This document shows, in pieces, positions 8,957-18,605 of a stretch of 64,000 nucleotides of DNA. Numbering within the stretch: position 1 is the stretch's first letter; each line of letters begins with the position of its first letter. The translations under genes were made by a program, and so were the position numbers. The DNA lies in the NCBI RefSeq assembly GCF_009834545.1, contig NZ_CP019427.1:2114001-2178000 (forward strand), in the 5' to 3' direction. The DNA comes from Pseudomonas sp. S04. GTDB taxonomy: Bacteria > Pseudomonadota > Gammaproteobacteria > Pseudomonadales > Pseudomonadaceae. The notes under the pieces were generated by a model. That model was not told the origin of the DNA. It saw only the letters and a program-made list of their open reading frames with translations, and did no database searches.

Positions 8957-10747
8957 ATGAATCCAAGTCAGCAATTGGCCACGAAGTCTACGAGCGTTAG
9001 TGAACTTATAAAGTCTACCTATTTTGTGGTACCTCCTAATCAGCGCGAATACAGATGGGGTTTTGAACAGCTCGAGAAGCTGTGGGATGACTTGATTACT
9101 GCTGTCAAGGAGCAAGGGCCTGGTGGTAATGCAATTGGTCACTTTTTAGGTGCGATTGTGGTGATTGGTCAAGAGCAGTCTCACGATAGCGCGAGATGGG
9201 AGATAATTGATGGGCAACAGCGGTTGACTACCATCACAATTCTTTCGGAGTGTTTGCGATCTTATACTTCCGAGATAATGGATCAAAAGATTCGCTTGAA
9301 GCTTGAGCATGTTTTGCTTGATTGTGTTGTGGCGCCAAATGCCGGTTTTGTTCCCCGCCTAAAGTTGAATAGGGAAGATGATTTTTACTGCAATAGTTTA
9401 TTCGAAAACCCTTCGGTCGAATCTAAGCGAGAGTATTGGGATAGAGCGGGTGATAAAAAATCCGAGGTTCAGGCCAATATTATTAGGGCGTTCGATTTTT
9501 TCTACAGCTCTATAGAAGAAGAGTTGAAAGGCAAAGATTCAGAGGAGAGGCAATCTCGGATAAGAGATCTGGTAGAGACTTTGACCGAGTTTTTTTATGT
9601 TTTGGTAGTTCGTACTGCTAATTTATCATTGGCATATCGCTTGTTTGAGACATTAAACGAGCGGGGGTTAGATTTGTCTCAAGCTGATCTTATTAAAAAT
9701 GTCTTGTTGGAGCATGCAGTGTCCTCCGGCGGAAATGTAGTGGAAAGCGTTACAAGATTGTGGGATGTCTTTATAGATAATTCGGAAAGTCAGCCTGATA
9801 ATAAGAAGCTAGATTTGCCTCAGTTAATTCAATTTTCTTTTACGTATCGTCATGAGCGGGTTAAAAAGGAGATGATATTTGAAGAGGTTTCTAAGGTGCT
9901 TTCGTCAACTACAATACGGGCACTCGATTTTGCACAAGAGTTTAGTAAGGACTCCTTGAATTGGCGGCAGTTCCTACTTGGTGATTTAAAAGGGTGGGAT
10001 GTCGAGTTAGAAGATTTGAGGTACGCAATTGTAGATCCATTATGGAAGTCGCACTGCGCTTCTTTCATCATGGCAATAATGGATAAGCACGGCGAAAATG
10101 TCGTCGCTCTTAAGAAGTATCTAGTTCTTGCTGAGAACTACTTGTTTAGACAGGGGCTTATTGCAAAAGACTCTGTGGGTTCGTTGCAAGAGTTTTTTGG
10201 AGAGGCATCCGCGATGGTAAGAGCGGATTTGTCACTCGCAGAAGTGTCGAATTATTTCTCGAGAAAAAGTTCGGATGAGCGGTTCGTGGAGAATTTCTCA
10301 AGAGCTGCTGTGAGCAATATTAGGCAAGCATTTTACATAATTTGGAAAATAGAAAATTACATCAAACCAGTTTTGGATACGAGGCCGCGTAACAATAATG
10401 CTTCCCAGAGAGTAGAGTTTATAATGCCAAAGAAGCCAGGGGTGGAGTGGCTGGGAGTGCAAGAAAAAGAAGGTTATAGTGGATACTTAAATAGAATTGG
10501 CAATCTTCTTATGCTTCCTCATGATGTCAATCAGACAGTGAAGAACAAGGCTCTGTCTGTAAAATTTGAGAATGATGATAATTTGGACTATTTGCGAAGT
10601 GGCTTAAGCTTGCCAGTCAGTGTGGCGAAAAATACTCACAGTTGGCTGGAGAAAGGGGAGTGGACTTTTGAAAGTATTGCCAAGCGACAATTGTATCTTG
10701 CTGAAACCTATGCAAAAAATGTTTGGCCTCTAAAGTTTGAGGAGTGA
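8957..10747 (+). CDS. DUF262 protein with degenerate DUF1524 (GmrSD/SspE-like), probable restriction effector
   Basis: This 596-residue protein has an N-terminal DUF262 domain: NQREYRWG near residue 29 and the signature DGQQRLTT at 85-92, the ParB/nucleotide-hydrolase-like motif of GmrS and SspE. The C-terminal part aligns with the HNH-type DUF1524 (YLNRIGNLLMLP followed by N residues). The metal-binding histidine position of the usual EHIxP motif reads EFIMP (residues 487-491), so the nuclease site looks impaired. Related families act in type IV restriction (GmrSD) and phosphorothioate-dependent defence (SspE). It is AT-rich and in line with the putAbiC-like gene. Confidence 0.75.
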   Translation: MNPSQQLATKSTSVSELIKSTYFVVPPNQREYRWGFEQLEKLWDDLITAVKEQGPGGNAIGHFLGAIVVIGQEQSHDSARWEIIDGQQRLTTITILSECLRSYTSEIMDQKIRLKLEHVLLDCVVAPNAGFVPRLKLNREDDFYCNSLFENPSVESKREYWDRAGDKKSEVQANIIRAFDFFYSSIEEELKGKDSEERQSRIRDLVETLTEFFYVLVVRTANLSLAYRLFETLNERGLDLSQADLIKNVLLEHAVSSGGNVVESVTRLWDVFIDNSESQPDNKKLDLPQLIQFSFTYRHERVKKEMIFEEVSKVLSSTTIRALDFAQEFSKDSLNWRQFLLGDLKGWDVELEDLRYAIVDPLWKSHCASFIMAIMDKHGENVVALKKYLVLAENYLFRQGLIAKDSVGSLQEFFGEASAMVRADLSLAEVSNYFSRKSSDERFVENFSRAAVSNIRQAFYIIWKIENYIKPVLDTRPRNNNASQRVEFIMPKKPGVEWLGVQEKEGYSGYLNRIGNLLMLPHDVNQTVKNKALSVKFENDDNLDYLRSGLSLPVSVAKNTHSWLEKGEWTFESIAKRQLYLAETYAKNVWPLKFEE

Positions 10748-11212
10748 TATTTTCTTTCAATGATTGTGGTGTAGCCCTATGTTCTCCTGTTATGGTAATG
10801 GACATAGGGCAATCGATTAGTATTAGTTAAATACAGCGGAGCAGTGCAATCGCCGCTGTTGATAAAAGTTTGGTCCAGTCTACTGACTGGGGTGACAGAT
10901 GCGCGGACAGCTTGAGTTGAGGCAACCAGGATGCCATCTTCTTCGGTGTAGACCCTGTAAGTTATCGTAGTGGGGAAATCGCCGCAAACTACATCGCAGT
11001 GGTTCTACACTGTGCGCTTACCCACGGCTCTTCAGGCCATTCCTCGATTCTATTTGGCGTTCCAAACTAAGTCGTCACGCGTCTTCCGAAATGGCGTATC
11101 GTTTCGTTAGCAACGAGTGCGGTTGTAACAAGCTCGTTTTAGTGCCTTTTTTTTTCTTCGCCTGTTACTCTGACGTTGGAACTTTAGATTCGTAAACGAA
11201 AGGACGCCAAGG
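10748..11212. other. Intergenic region between the two DUF262 genes, with an inverted repeat
   Basis: About 465 bases contain no convincing gene. A 9-bp perfect inverted repeat (GCCCTATGT / ACATAGGGC, 10774-10810, 19-base loop) follows the upstream gene by 26 bases. It has no T tract, so it is only possibly a terminator. The second DUF262 gene probably has its own promoter near 11140-11180, as the leader there is AT-rich. No further elements are seen. Confidence 0.45.
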
Positions 11213-13021
11213 ATGAATATTAAGCCCGTTCATGCTGCTGTAGGAGATGTTTTTGGAGATAAGACGGTTTTCTCCGTCCCTAAATATCAGAGAGGCTATG
11301 CTTGGGATTCTGATTCCGTTCAAGATTTCATTGCTGATGTGGATGTATGTTATCGCTCGCGTGTAGGTGGAGCGCATCGTGAGCATTTCCTTGGCGGTAT
11401 TCTTAGCATTAAAAGTGATATTGAGGGGGTTGCTAATGCTGTCCATTATCAGCTAGTTGATGGTCAGCAGCGAATAACGACAATTGTGTTGTTCGGGTAT
11501 GCTCTGATGGACGTCTTTAGTGAACTCGCGGGTTTTCTTGATGATCTCGAACTCAGGAAAAGGGTTGAGCACTATGTAAAAAATCTCAAGATATCATTTG
11601 TTACTCACGAGCAGGTGGTTAATCGAGTTGTCACAAGTGCCAATGTTCTGACCTTGTCTAAGAAAGATGAGGGTTATTTTCGAGGTTTATTGGCAGGAAA
11701 CGAACCAGATTGTGAAATTGACTCGCATGAAAAGTTATTATCCGCGATGGGTAAAGTTGTTGCGTATTTGAAAGAAGTACAAAATCAATGTGGCGATTTT
11801 GCCGCTAAAGTTGACGCTCTCGAGCAGGTGCATGATGTATTGCTCAGCGATTTTTCAATGCTTCATATGGTCGCGGAGAACAAACCAGATGCATATAGAT
11901 TATTCCAGGTAATTAACGATCGGGGCGTTTCGCTGACAGATGGAGATTTGCTAAGGGTTAAGACCTTGGAGCTTTTGGAAGATTATGGTGATGAGCAGTT
12001 AGCGGCTGAACAAATTTGGGACGATATACTGTCGGACAAGCCAAATAAAACGTATGATTTTTTACAATGGATATATGAGTCTCATGCATATAGACGAGCT
12101 AGGTCTGGTGCACTCGCTGATGTATATATGGAGGCATTTTTCGAAGGGTTGGCACCAGGCGGAGTAAAAAAGAAAGATGCAAAATATATCATCGCGCAGC
12201 TAAAAGTTATTCATGCAGATGTGGAGCGCTGCAGAGCTTTTACAAAGGGTGAGTGGATATTTGCAGATCAAAGGCCTGTGACCCCCTGGGATAGAGCCCG
12301 GTTGGCAAGCTTGGTCGTTCATTTAGGGCACACTCTCAGTGTTCCTCTATTGCTGGCTGCAAGTGAACTGGGTCATGTTAAGTTCAGAGATATTGTTTTA
12401 ATGCTTGAGCGAGCATTTTTCAGGTATAAAATTATTTGCAATGAGCATGTAACTCCGCTAAAGGGGCTTTATTATTCAGAATGTGAAGTCATACGTACTC
12501 AAGGTACTGCGTATAGCGTAAATTCACTAAGGCAGAAGCTAGGGGGCTTGCTTGAGCAGCGTGCACCATTACATAACTTTATCAATGGTTTGATGTCGTT
12601 GCATTATCAAAGCAAAACAGGAGGCAATAAAAACATAAAGCATTTTCTGATGATGCTTGATTCCTATTACGCTTGGTACGAGAGTGGGGCGGTAGGCGTG
12701 CCCAAATGCCTTGAAGGACATAGATTGTTGGATTTTGGGGAGACATCTATTGAACATGTATATCCAAAAAATGCAAAAGCAGCAGATATCGATATAGAGA
12801 TGGAGCCTAGAAAAAATTCCATTGGCAATCTAACTATTCTTGATCCGGAGATAAACTCAATGGCCGATAACGATAATTTTACGGCTAAACGAGGTGTCTT
12901 CAAATCCTCGTCGATTGCGTTAAATCAAAAAATCGGCAAGAAGCTCAAGTGGAATTTGAAAGCTTCTGTTGAGTATGAAAGGAATGTACTGGAAATGGCG
13001 CGCCATATCTTCGTTGTGTAG
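11213..13021 (+). CDS. DUF262/DUF1524 protein with intact HNH motif (GmrSD/SspE-like)
   Basis: This 602-residue protein has the DUF262 signature DGQQRITT at residues 83-90 after PKYQRGYAW (24-31). Its C-terminal DUF1524 region carries IEHVYPKNA (H at 515) and NSIGNLTILDPEIN further on, so the HNH-like nuclease looks intact, unlike its upstream neighbour. These domains occur in GmrSD, which cuts modified DNA, and in SspE, the effector of single-strand phosphorothioate systems. It faces the dndBCDE operon tail to tail about 200 bases away. A role in restricting DNA lacking, or responding to, phosphorothioation is a reasonable inference. The start ATG has GGA 6 to 8 bases upstream. Confidence 0.8.
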   Translation: MNIKPVHAAVGDVFGDKTVFSVPKYQRGYAWDSDSVQDFIADVDVCYRSRVGGAHREHFLGGILSIKSDIEGVANAVHYQLVDGQQRITTIVLFGYALMDVFSELAGFLDDLELRKRVEHYVKNLKISFVTHEQVVNRVVTSANVLTLSKKDEGYFRGLLAGNEPDCEIDSHEKLLSAMGKVVAYLKEVQNQCGDFAAKVDALEQVHDVLLSDFSMLHMVAENKPDAYRLFQVINDRGVSLTDGDLLRVKTLELLEDYGDEQLAAEQIWDDILSDKPNKTYDFLQWIYESHAYRRARSGALADVYMEAFFEGLAPGGVKKKDAKYIIAQLKVIHADVERCRAFTKGEWIFADQRPVTPWDRARLASLVVHLGHTLSVPLLLAASELGHVKFRDIVLMLERAFFRYKIICNEHVTPLKGLYYSECEVIRTQGTAYSVNSLRQKLGGLLEQRAPLHNFINGLMSLHYQSKTGGNKNIKHFLMMLDSYYAWYESGAVGVPKCLEGHRLLDFGETSIEHVYPKNAKAADIDIEMEPRKNSIGNLTILDPEINSMADNDNFTAKRGVFKSSSIALNQKIGKKLKWNLKASVEYERNVLEMARHIFVV

Positions 13022-13152
13022 TGTGAATCGTGCCGGCGGTGCTTGTAAGTTATCAAGTGCGTCCTGTTCCGTCGGCGTCAAATTACTAAGGCTAAAGGGA
13101 ATATGGATCCTATCGTTAGTTTTAAGATCGACCCTAAAAGCATCGGAATAAT

Positions 13153-13170
13153 GGTGAGGCTTGCCTCACC
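13153..13170. terminator. Palindrome between convergent DUF262 and dndE genes
   Basis: An 18-base palindrome (GGTGAGGC tt GCCTCACC) lies in the 207-base gap between the two convergent genes. It lacks a T tract on either strand, so it may be a weak bidirectional terminator or a protein site. Confidence 0.35.
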
Positions 13171-13228
13171 TGTGAGTATGTGGCCATTGCGATGGGTGAT
13201 AAACCGCATCGCTGGTCAAGATTGTTGA

Positions 13229-13591
13229 TTATTTACTAATCAGTAGCGCTACGTCTTTGAGCGAGCGTATATGCCCCATTTTATGAAGACCTACCTCGAT
13301 CAGCGACGCTACATGCCTGACGGGATCCCAGTCCAAATCACTTTGATGTGTGAATTGCCTGAGCAGCGCTTCGTAAATATCCAAGTGCTCACCAAATAGC
13401 GTGGGGGCATTGAACTCCTGTCCTTCTAAATCCGATACGCTGGCATTGCCTAGGCCATTTTCATCGGCCAGAGCAAGGGCGATTGCGTACCGGCTTAAGA
13501 TATTAGGCGTTAGACCAGTCTTAGATTTAAGATATTTTAGTTTCGCGGTTGACGAACTTGAAATCTTGAATTTATGCGGGAATGTATTCAT
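13229..13591 (-). CDS. dndE: DNA sulfur modification protein DndE
   Basis: This 120-residue protein has the DndE hallmark KISSSSTAKLKYLKSKTGL followed by TPNILSRYAIALAL. DndE is the small helical subunit of the DndCDE complex that replaces a non-bridging phosphate oxygen of DNA by sulfur; tetrameric DndE is reported to bind nicked DNA. It is last in the dndBCDE operon, and its start overlaps the end of dndD by 4 bases, indicating translational coupling. The length is normal for the family. Confidence 0.9.
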   Translation of the reverse strand: MNTFPHKFKISSSSTAKLKYLKSKTGLTPNILSRYAIALALADENGLGNASVSDLEGQEFNAPTLFGEHLDIYEALLRQFTHQSDLDWDPVRHVASLIEVGLHKMGHIRSLKDVALLISK

Positions 13592-15600
13592 GCGTTATTA
13601 ACCCACCGCCAGAAATATCCTTCCTCGGCTTGAGTAGATCGAGTTTCTGGGTCGTATACCAGGTGATAGGAGTGAGAAATACTTCCCTGAAGTCCCTCAT
13701 AAAATGCGTAATCAATTTCTGTATCTGTCGAGAGAATAATTACTTGATGGCTTGTTTTAGGGAAATAATTCTCCACGAGTTTTTTACGATGAACAGAATC
13801 GAGGCGACCAAGCGGCGTGTCGATTACTACTGGCAGGCTTCGCCCCGACGTTCGCGCTAACGCCTCTAGAACAGAGATTGCGAATATCTGCTTCTCACCT
13901 GCTGACAGCTCATCCTTACGTAACGACACACCCTCATCGTCAATAAGAACGACCTCGAAGGAGCTAGGATCAATCTGGATACTGAGGTTTCGATCTTCTT
14001 TGCGCGCGAGACCGTTGAATGATATGAAAAACTGCGACTCAAGTTCTTTGAGCTTTTCAATTCGAGCACGTGCAGAGAACTCTCTTAAAACTTCTCTGGC
14101 ATTTTGTGCAAGGCCGGTTAGACGCTCTGCTTCTTGGGTTTCGGCAATTTCTGTATATAGTTCATCTAATTGGCGTGCTGCAGTGGACAATTGATTGAGA
14201 AGTGTCTTCGCTTCCTCAACTATCAAAGATCTTTGTTCTTCTAGAACGGACAAGCGCCCTTGTAGCTGCCCTTGTTCGTTAAACAGTGGCATTAGCACTT
14301 TTTCTTCTGGGGCTCGAGCAATATTTTCTTTAGCAGATTCGATTCCGGTATCAGTGTCCTGAAGCTTTGCCACTAGACCAGCGGCTCGTTGTTGGAGCGC
14401 TCCCATTTCATTCATCAGGCGGTGAGTGATGCTAGATCGCTGGGTGTCCGAGAGCTCATGTACTGGCGATAGGCTTCGATCGCTATTACCGAGTTCTGAA
14501 CCGAATGTCCTAAGGAAAATATCTTGAAGGGCAGGTCTCTGCTCCTTGCTGATTTTTAGCGTCGATTCGAGCTCTGTCAGAAAATTGATTTTCTGACGCT
14601 CCAAATATTCAGAAAGAACCTGCACTTTTTCCGCGCGCTGCTCAGAGTCCAGTTGTACGAGGAGTTTTTCGTTCAATTTCCGCGTAATTGCAAACGGCAG
14701 TAAGCCACTCAGCATCTCATGCAAAGTATGCTCTATGGCTTTTTTCTCACTCGCCAGTGAGTCAAGACTAGCTATTTCTTCCTCTCTTGTAGCGCTCCAG
14801 GCACCGCCGCGCGCATTAATACTTGCCTCAATGTTGGCCAGGTTTTTGTTTGCCTCGACGGTATTGACACGCATATGGACGAGTTTTTCGCGTGTATCAG
14901 CGAGCTGCTTCTTTAGATCCTCGTAAGTTCGTTCTGCTTCAGCTATTTTTTGCTTGCGATCTTCAGATGCTTTTTTTACTGAGCGGCCTCTGATGATCAC
15001 GGATAGGTCAGAATGCAGCCTGTCGATGAGGTCCAAGCCTAAAAGCTTGTTGATCGACTCTCGTAGAGCGTCCCCGGATGTTTCTTCAGCGAGGCTTGCG
15101 ATTTTTTCGCCGTCAAAGAAGAACAGCTCGGATACGCCAATCGGGATCAGCTCGTTAAGAAAAGCTTGTGCCTGATCATATGAAAGCTCGGTCAGGTGTT
15201 TGCCGTCCCTGGAAATTATAAGGCCTTCTTTGATCTTGCCGCCACGATCAATAAACCAATCCCGGGTCAATTGATAGCTCGAGATGAGCCCATATTGCGC
15301 ATAGCGGAAGGTAAGTTCGACAGCCGCCCGTGTAGGTTTGGCAATGCTGTTGTGTGCTCTATGGATGCAGTCACGAAGATATTGGTGATAGTCGACAACT
15401 GTTGCGCCTGAGCCCAGTACGCCTTTGCCATACAAAGCAAGCTTTAGCGCGCTTAGAATGGTTGTCTTACCGCCGCCATTTAAACCGCCGAACAAAACGA
15501 TAGGCGCGTTTTTGCCTCTTTTGATCTTAGGAACCAGATCAAAGTTGTGGGCTCCGCTAAAAACTCGGAAATCTAGTACTGAAAGGGAGTCTATAATCAT
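13588..15600 (-). CDS. dndD: DNA sulfur modification protein DndD (SMC-like ATPase)
   Basis: This 670-residue ATPase has a Walker A GGLNGGGKTT at residues 38-47 and a long coiled-coil middle. The C-terminal half carries the ABC signature (LSAGEKQI) and Walker B/D-loop (VVIDTPLGRLD), the layout of RecF/SMC/Rad50-type proteins. DndD provides the ATPase that is thought to open or nick DNA for sulfur insertion by DndC. The start overlaps dndC by 4 bases. The length and domain order are typical for DndD. Confidence 0.93.
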   Translation of the reverse strand: MIIDSLSVLDFRVFSGAHNFDLVPKIKRGKNAPIVLFGGLNGGGKTTILSALKLALYGKGVLGSGATVVDYHQYLRDCIHRAHNSIAKPTRAAVELTFRYAQYGLISSYQLTRDWFIDRGGKIKEGLIISRDGKHLTELSYDQAQAFLNELIPIGVSELFFFDGEKIASLAEETSGDALRESINKLLGLDLIDRLHSDLSVIIRGRSVKKASEDRKQKIAEAERTYEDLKKQLADTREKLVHMRVNTVEANKNLANIEASINARGGAWSATREEEIASLDSLASEKKAIEHTLHEMLSGLLPFAITRKLNEKLLVQLDSEQRAEKVQVLSEYLERQKINFLTELESTLKISKEQRPALQDIFLRTFGSELGNSDRSLSPVHELSDTQRSSITHRLMNEMGALQQRAAGLVAKLQDTDTGIESAKENIARAPEEKVLMPLFNEQGQLQGRLSVLEEQRSLIVEEAKTLLNQLSTAARQLDELYTEIAETQEAERLTGLAQNAREVLREFSARARIEKLKELESQFFISFNGLARKEDRNLSIQIDPSSFEVVLIDDEGVSLRKDELSAGEKQIFAISVLEALARTSGRSLPVVIDTPLGRLDSVHRKKLVENYFPKTSHQVIILSTDTEIDYAFYEGLQGSISHSYHLVYDPETRSTQAEEGYFWRWVNNA

Positions 15601-17123
15601 TGCAGCAAGCCATCTAGTTCGGCTTTCAGAGATTCGAAAGCGGTCTTATACGTGTCGTTAACTGTAGGTACGGCGCGACGTTCCAGCGCTTCATCCAGCC
15701 CCCCCCAGTCTTGCTCCAGGATTTTTTGCAGCTCTTCCAGAATTCCTTTCCGACGTGAGAGGCCAGAAAATGATAATTCGGTATCGATCAGCTTCATGAT
15801 CAGGACCGCCGGCACTCCGTGCTCCTGCTCCAATGCGTTCAGGATGGCCGCATCGGGCTCAGTGAAGGCGCCGGCGTCATTCTTTATCCACTCAACTGTA
15901 TCTGCGGGGTAGACCTCGGCGTAAATTTTAGGAAGTGAATCAACCCAGTCCGGCTCATTCGGGTCTTTCAGCCATTGCTGGCGGATTACTTGCAGTTCAT
16001 CGCGGCCGATCAGTTCGATATCACGATCCGTCTCACGAATACCTTTCTCAATTTCCAGAAGCAGCTTCAGCCACTCTTTGCGATATTTCATCCAATACGG
16101 GCCAGGCACGTGTTTGGTTGCAGCATTTGTGTCGTCGTCTATAGCCCCTCTCGCGAAGGTCACTTTTCCGGTACGACGTTTGTAGTTACGGTATTCAGTT
16201 TTGTTTTCGGGGAGTGAGCTGGCATGTAGCTGGTTGCGGAACTGCAGCAGCGGCAGCATCCAATCCTCGCCGCTGTTTACGAGGCCCTCGATTGCTTTGT
16301 CATGAGTCACCACGGTGCACGTCCAGCAGCCGAAGCGTGAATTGCCACAGGATGGTGTATTGGTGTCGATTACCAGTGGGCACTCGCCAGCGTTGGAGTC
16401 TTTGTACAGCTCAAACAACACTCGATTGGAGCCACCCCAAGGCCTGGCAGCACTCATGAGATATTCCCAGACATCGTCAGCGTGCCATAGCTCAATGGGC
16501 ATATAGGTATAGGCATTTGGCAGGGTGGTATGCCGGCCCAAAGCAGATCCATCGATTTTGTGGCGCGTGATCACCTGCGCACGCGTGTTGCTTTCTTCGC
16601 GTCTCGAGCCGAGTACCACCACGACTTCGCCGAAACGGGCTACCTTGTCTTTGATAAATTCGCTAACTGGATCGATTTTCATCCGCTCTGTGCACCAGCG
16701 AAACGCCTTGGTCGGTGCTGGGTAGCCCTTACCTAGGAGGTTGGCCCAGAACGTTTCTCCAACTTTAGGGGTGACAGAATGGGCTGTCATCGGAATCTGA
16801 TCTTGAACGGCTTGAGCGTTCACAGAATCAAGTACCTGGCGGATCATGTCGACTACTACAGGGGTTTCTACTCGAGTGTCGGAGGAGACGACGTACACGT
16901 GCTTGTGGCGTTCTTCAGGCGGCAACATCTTCAGGGCATAGTATGTGAGCGACAGGATGACGGTAGAGTCCTTGCCGCCGCTGAAACCCACTACCCATGG
17001 GCGATTATCGGCCTTGTAGATGCTTTGAAGCTCACGGACAGCATCCGCTAGCGGTCTTCCAGAAATGATCGCTTCTTGAACGAAATCATCGTGCGATGGA
17101 TAGAGGAATTGATCATTACTCAT
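15597..17123 (-). CDS. dndC: DNA sulfur modification protein DndC (PAPS-reductase-like)
   Basis: This 508-residue protein carries the PP-loop SGGKDS at residues 48-53, as in PAPS reductases and ATP pyrophosphatases. It also has the cysteines that hold an iron-sulfur cluster in DndC (CTERMKI and CGNSRFGCWTC). It receives sulfur from a cysteine desulfurase and activates DNA for phosphorothioation. No dndA-type desulfurase is in the window; many loci use chromosomal IscS instead. It shares one base with dndB (start/stop overlap). Confidence 0.95.
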   Translation of the reverse strand: MSNDQFLYPSHDDFVQEAIISGRPLADAVRELQSIYKADNRPWVVGFSGGKDSTVILSLTYYALKMLPPEERHKHVYVVSSDTRVETPVVVDMIRQVLDSVNAQAVQDQIPMTAHSVTPKVGETFWANLLGKGYPAPTKAFRWCTERMKIDPVSEFIKDKVARFGEVVVVLGSRREESNTRAQVITRHKIDGSALGRHTTLPNAYTYMPIELWHADDVWEYLMSAARPWGGSNRVLFELYKDSNAGECPLVIDTNTPSCGNSRFGCWTCTVVTHDKAIEGLVNSGEDWMLPLLQFRNQLHASSLPENKTEYRNYKRRTGKVTFARGAIDDDTNAATKHVPGPYWMKYRKEWLKLLLEIEKGIRETDRDIELIGRDELQVIRQQWLKDPNEPDWVDSLPKIYAEVYPADTVEWIKNDAGAFTEPDAAILNALEQEHGVPAVLIMKLIDTELSFSGLSRRKGILEELQKILEQDWGGLDEALERRAVPTVNDTYKTAFESLKAELDGLLQ

Positions 17124-18202
17124 TATTGAGGAAACCTGTTTTCTAACTCGCGTTCAACCGTGGATAGCGGGACGCCAAGTTTTTTCTTGATAAGACTTGC
17201 TGTGAGCGCCACGTTCGTTGTGGCTTTAGAGATCCGGCCGTGAACCATGGCGCGACCTTCCCATTCCGGGTTTGCTCGAGACCAATCGATGCTCCGGAGC
17301 TGGCTGATGGTATTTTTCCATTCAGACTCCTTACGGATTATCAGTTCAGCTCCGACAAGTCCCATTGCTTGCAGCAGCACGCCGTGGGCGTGAATGTAAT
17401 TGTCCCGTAATTCGGACGTCGACAGCTCTTTGTTTTTTGCTCTGATCCAATCAGGCATCTGCAAGGACACCTCTTCCCAGAACGATTTTGCGAGCTCCCG
17501 CTCATTCTGCGCAATGAGATCGCCTTTCCCTTTTTTCAATAAGACGCGGGAGGCGTTTTTTATAGCGCTTAGGGTGAATAGCTTGGAGCTGCGGGGAGAG
17601 AGGCTAGATTTCTCCAGCTCTGTCATCCTGGAGAAAATTTCGACGTTTTTGGCCAGGTACCTGGCCAGATCGGAAATTTGGTCTCGATGATCGTAAAGCG
17701 TGCTTATTGAATTACTCGGTCTCACAGCATGCTTGTTGAGATCAGCAAACATTTGTTGACTACGATTCAGCCCCTCATCAATGAAGAAAAGCACGGGGAT
17801 GTTGTCGTAGCCAAGTTCTGGATTTTCGCGGATAGCTTGCTCAATGGCTGCCCGACGGTGCTGACCGTCGTTGATTAGAATTTGAGCATCCATTGGTATG
17901 GTTAGCGTACCGATGCTTTGCTCTAGGCCAGTATCGGAAGCAGGATTGAATTGGACTACCCCATCAACAGAAGCGGTGATTGCAGAGAGGGTGTAGTCGT
18001 CGCGATTGTCAAGCAAATATGCGGAAATCTCAGGAACCCTAGCCAAGTTCAACGTTCGCTGTGCGCGCAAATCCGCAGGCACATTTTCCTCGTTGAAAAT
18101 GAAAATCTTTGGCACAAGGCGCATCGGGCACATCGCTATGTAGCAAGGCCTACCGGCTTGAATGCCTCGGACGCAGGGGAAGGAATGAATATAGGTCGTC
18201 AT
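17123..18202 (-). CDS. dndB: DNA sulfur modification protein DndB (regulator)
   Basis: This 359-residue protein contains the DGQHR domain motif (NDGQHRRAAIEQA, residues 111-123) and FADLNKHAVRPSNSI, both typical of DndB. DndB negatively regulates dnd transcription and tunes modification density in studied systems. It is the first gene of the operon, so the promoter lies in 18203-18320. An AT-rich stretch with TTGCGT and AAAATA spaced about 17 bases apart (minus strand, about 18238-18270) could be that promoter. The published DndB operator (TACG-10-CGTA) is not obvious there. Confidence 0.93.
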   Translation of the reverse strand: MTTYIHSFPCVRGIQAGRPCYIAMCPMRLVPKIFIFNEENVPADLRAQRTLNLARVPEISAYLLDNRDDYTLSAITASVDGVVQFNPASDTGLEQSIGTLTIPMDAQILINDGQHRRAAIEQAIRENPELGYDNIPVLFFIDEGLNRSQQMFADLNKHAVRPSNSISTLYDHRDQISDLARYLAKNVEIFSRMTELEKSSLSPRSSKLFTLSAIKNASRVLLKKGKGDLIAQNERELAKSFWEEVSLQMPDWIRAKNKELSTSELRDNYIHAHGVLLQAMGLVGAELIIRKESEWKNTISQLRSIDWSRANPEWEGRAMVHGRISKATTNVALTASLIKKKLGVPLSTVERELENRFPQ

Positions 18203-18605
18203 GTGTTCGCATGTCTTTTCTCTGCAGGTACGTTATTTTGCATATTTTTAACATACACGCAAGGCGGGATGTCGCGATGGTACGGTCCAGCAGCTTGCTT
18301 GTGAGTTGAGGTCAATAGGGCGACGGGTTAAACAGCGGAGCCTGCGCGTGGTAGACGTCAAGTTTTTGAGTGCGGAACAGAATGACAGTATGGATACCTG
18401 TATCTGGGTGGCAGTTAATCTGCATTTCTCACATGCTTGAAGAGATCGCTGATGCGCTGCGTTGGGCACACCGACGCTTCGGGAGGAGCGTGTCATGGAT
18501 AGATCTGCAGCTAGATTGTAAGTGACAAAAATATAGAGTCTGGGAGGCAATCCTTGCATGGGCAGTGCCCAAGAAAAGAGTTGGACGGCTCCCTATGTGA
18601 GGTCG
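18203..18605. other. Junction between defence island and conjugation module
   Basis: About 400 bases hold the dndB promoter region and the end of traI. In related ICEs a terminal tyrosine integrase gene is expected near the relaxase on this side; none is seen. A minus-strand frame (18248-18559) has no recognisable similarity. Confidence 0.4.

Noticed and set aside
18203..18320. DndB operator of the form TACG, 10 bases, CGTA upstream of dndB
   Set aside because: TACG occurs at two places but no CGTA stands at the right distance.
18248..18559. Minus-strand frame between traI and dndB as an integrase remnant
   Set aside because: No integrase motif (R, HxxR, Y) is visible.
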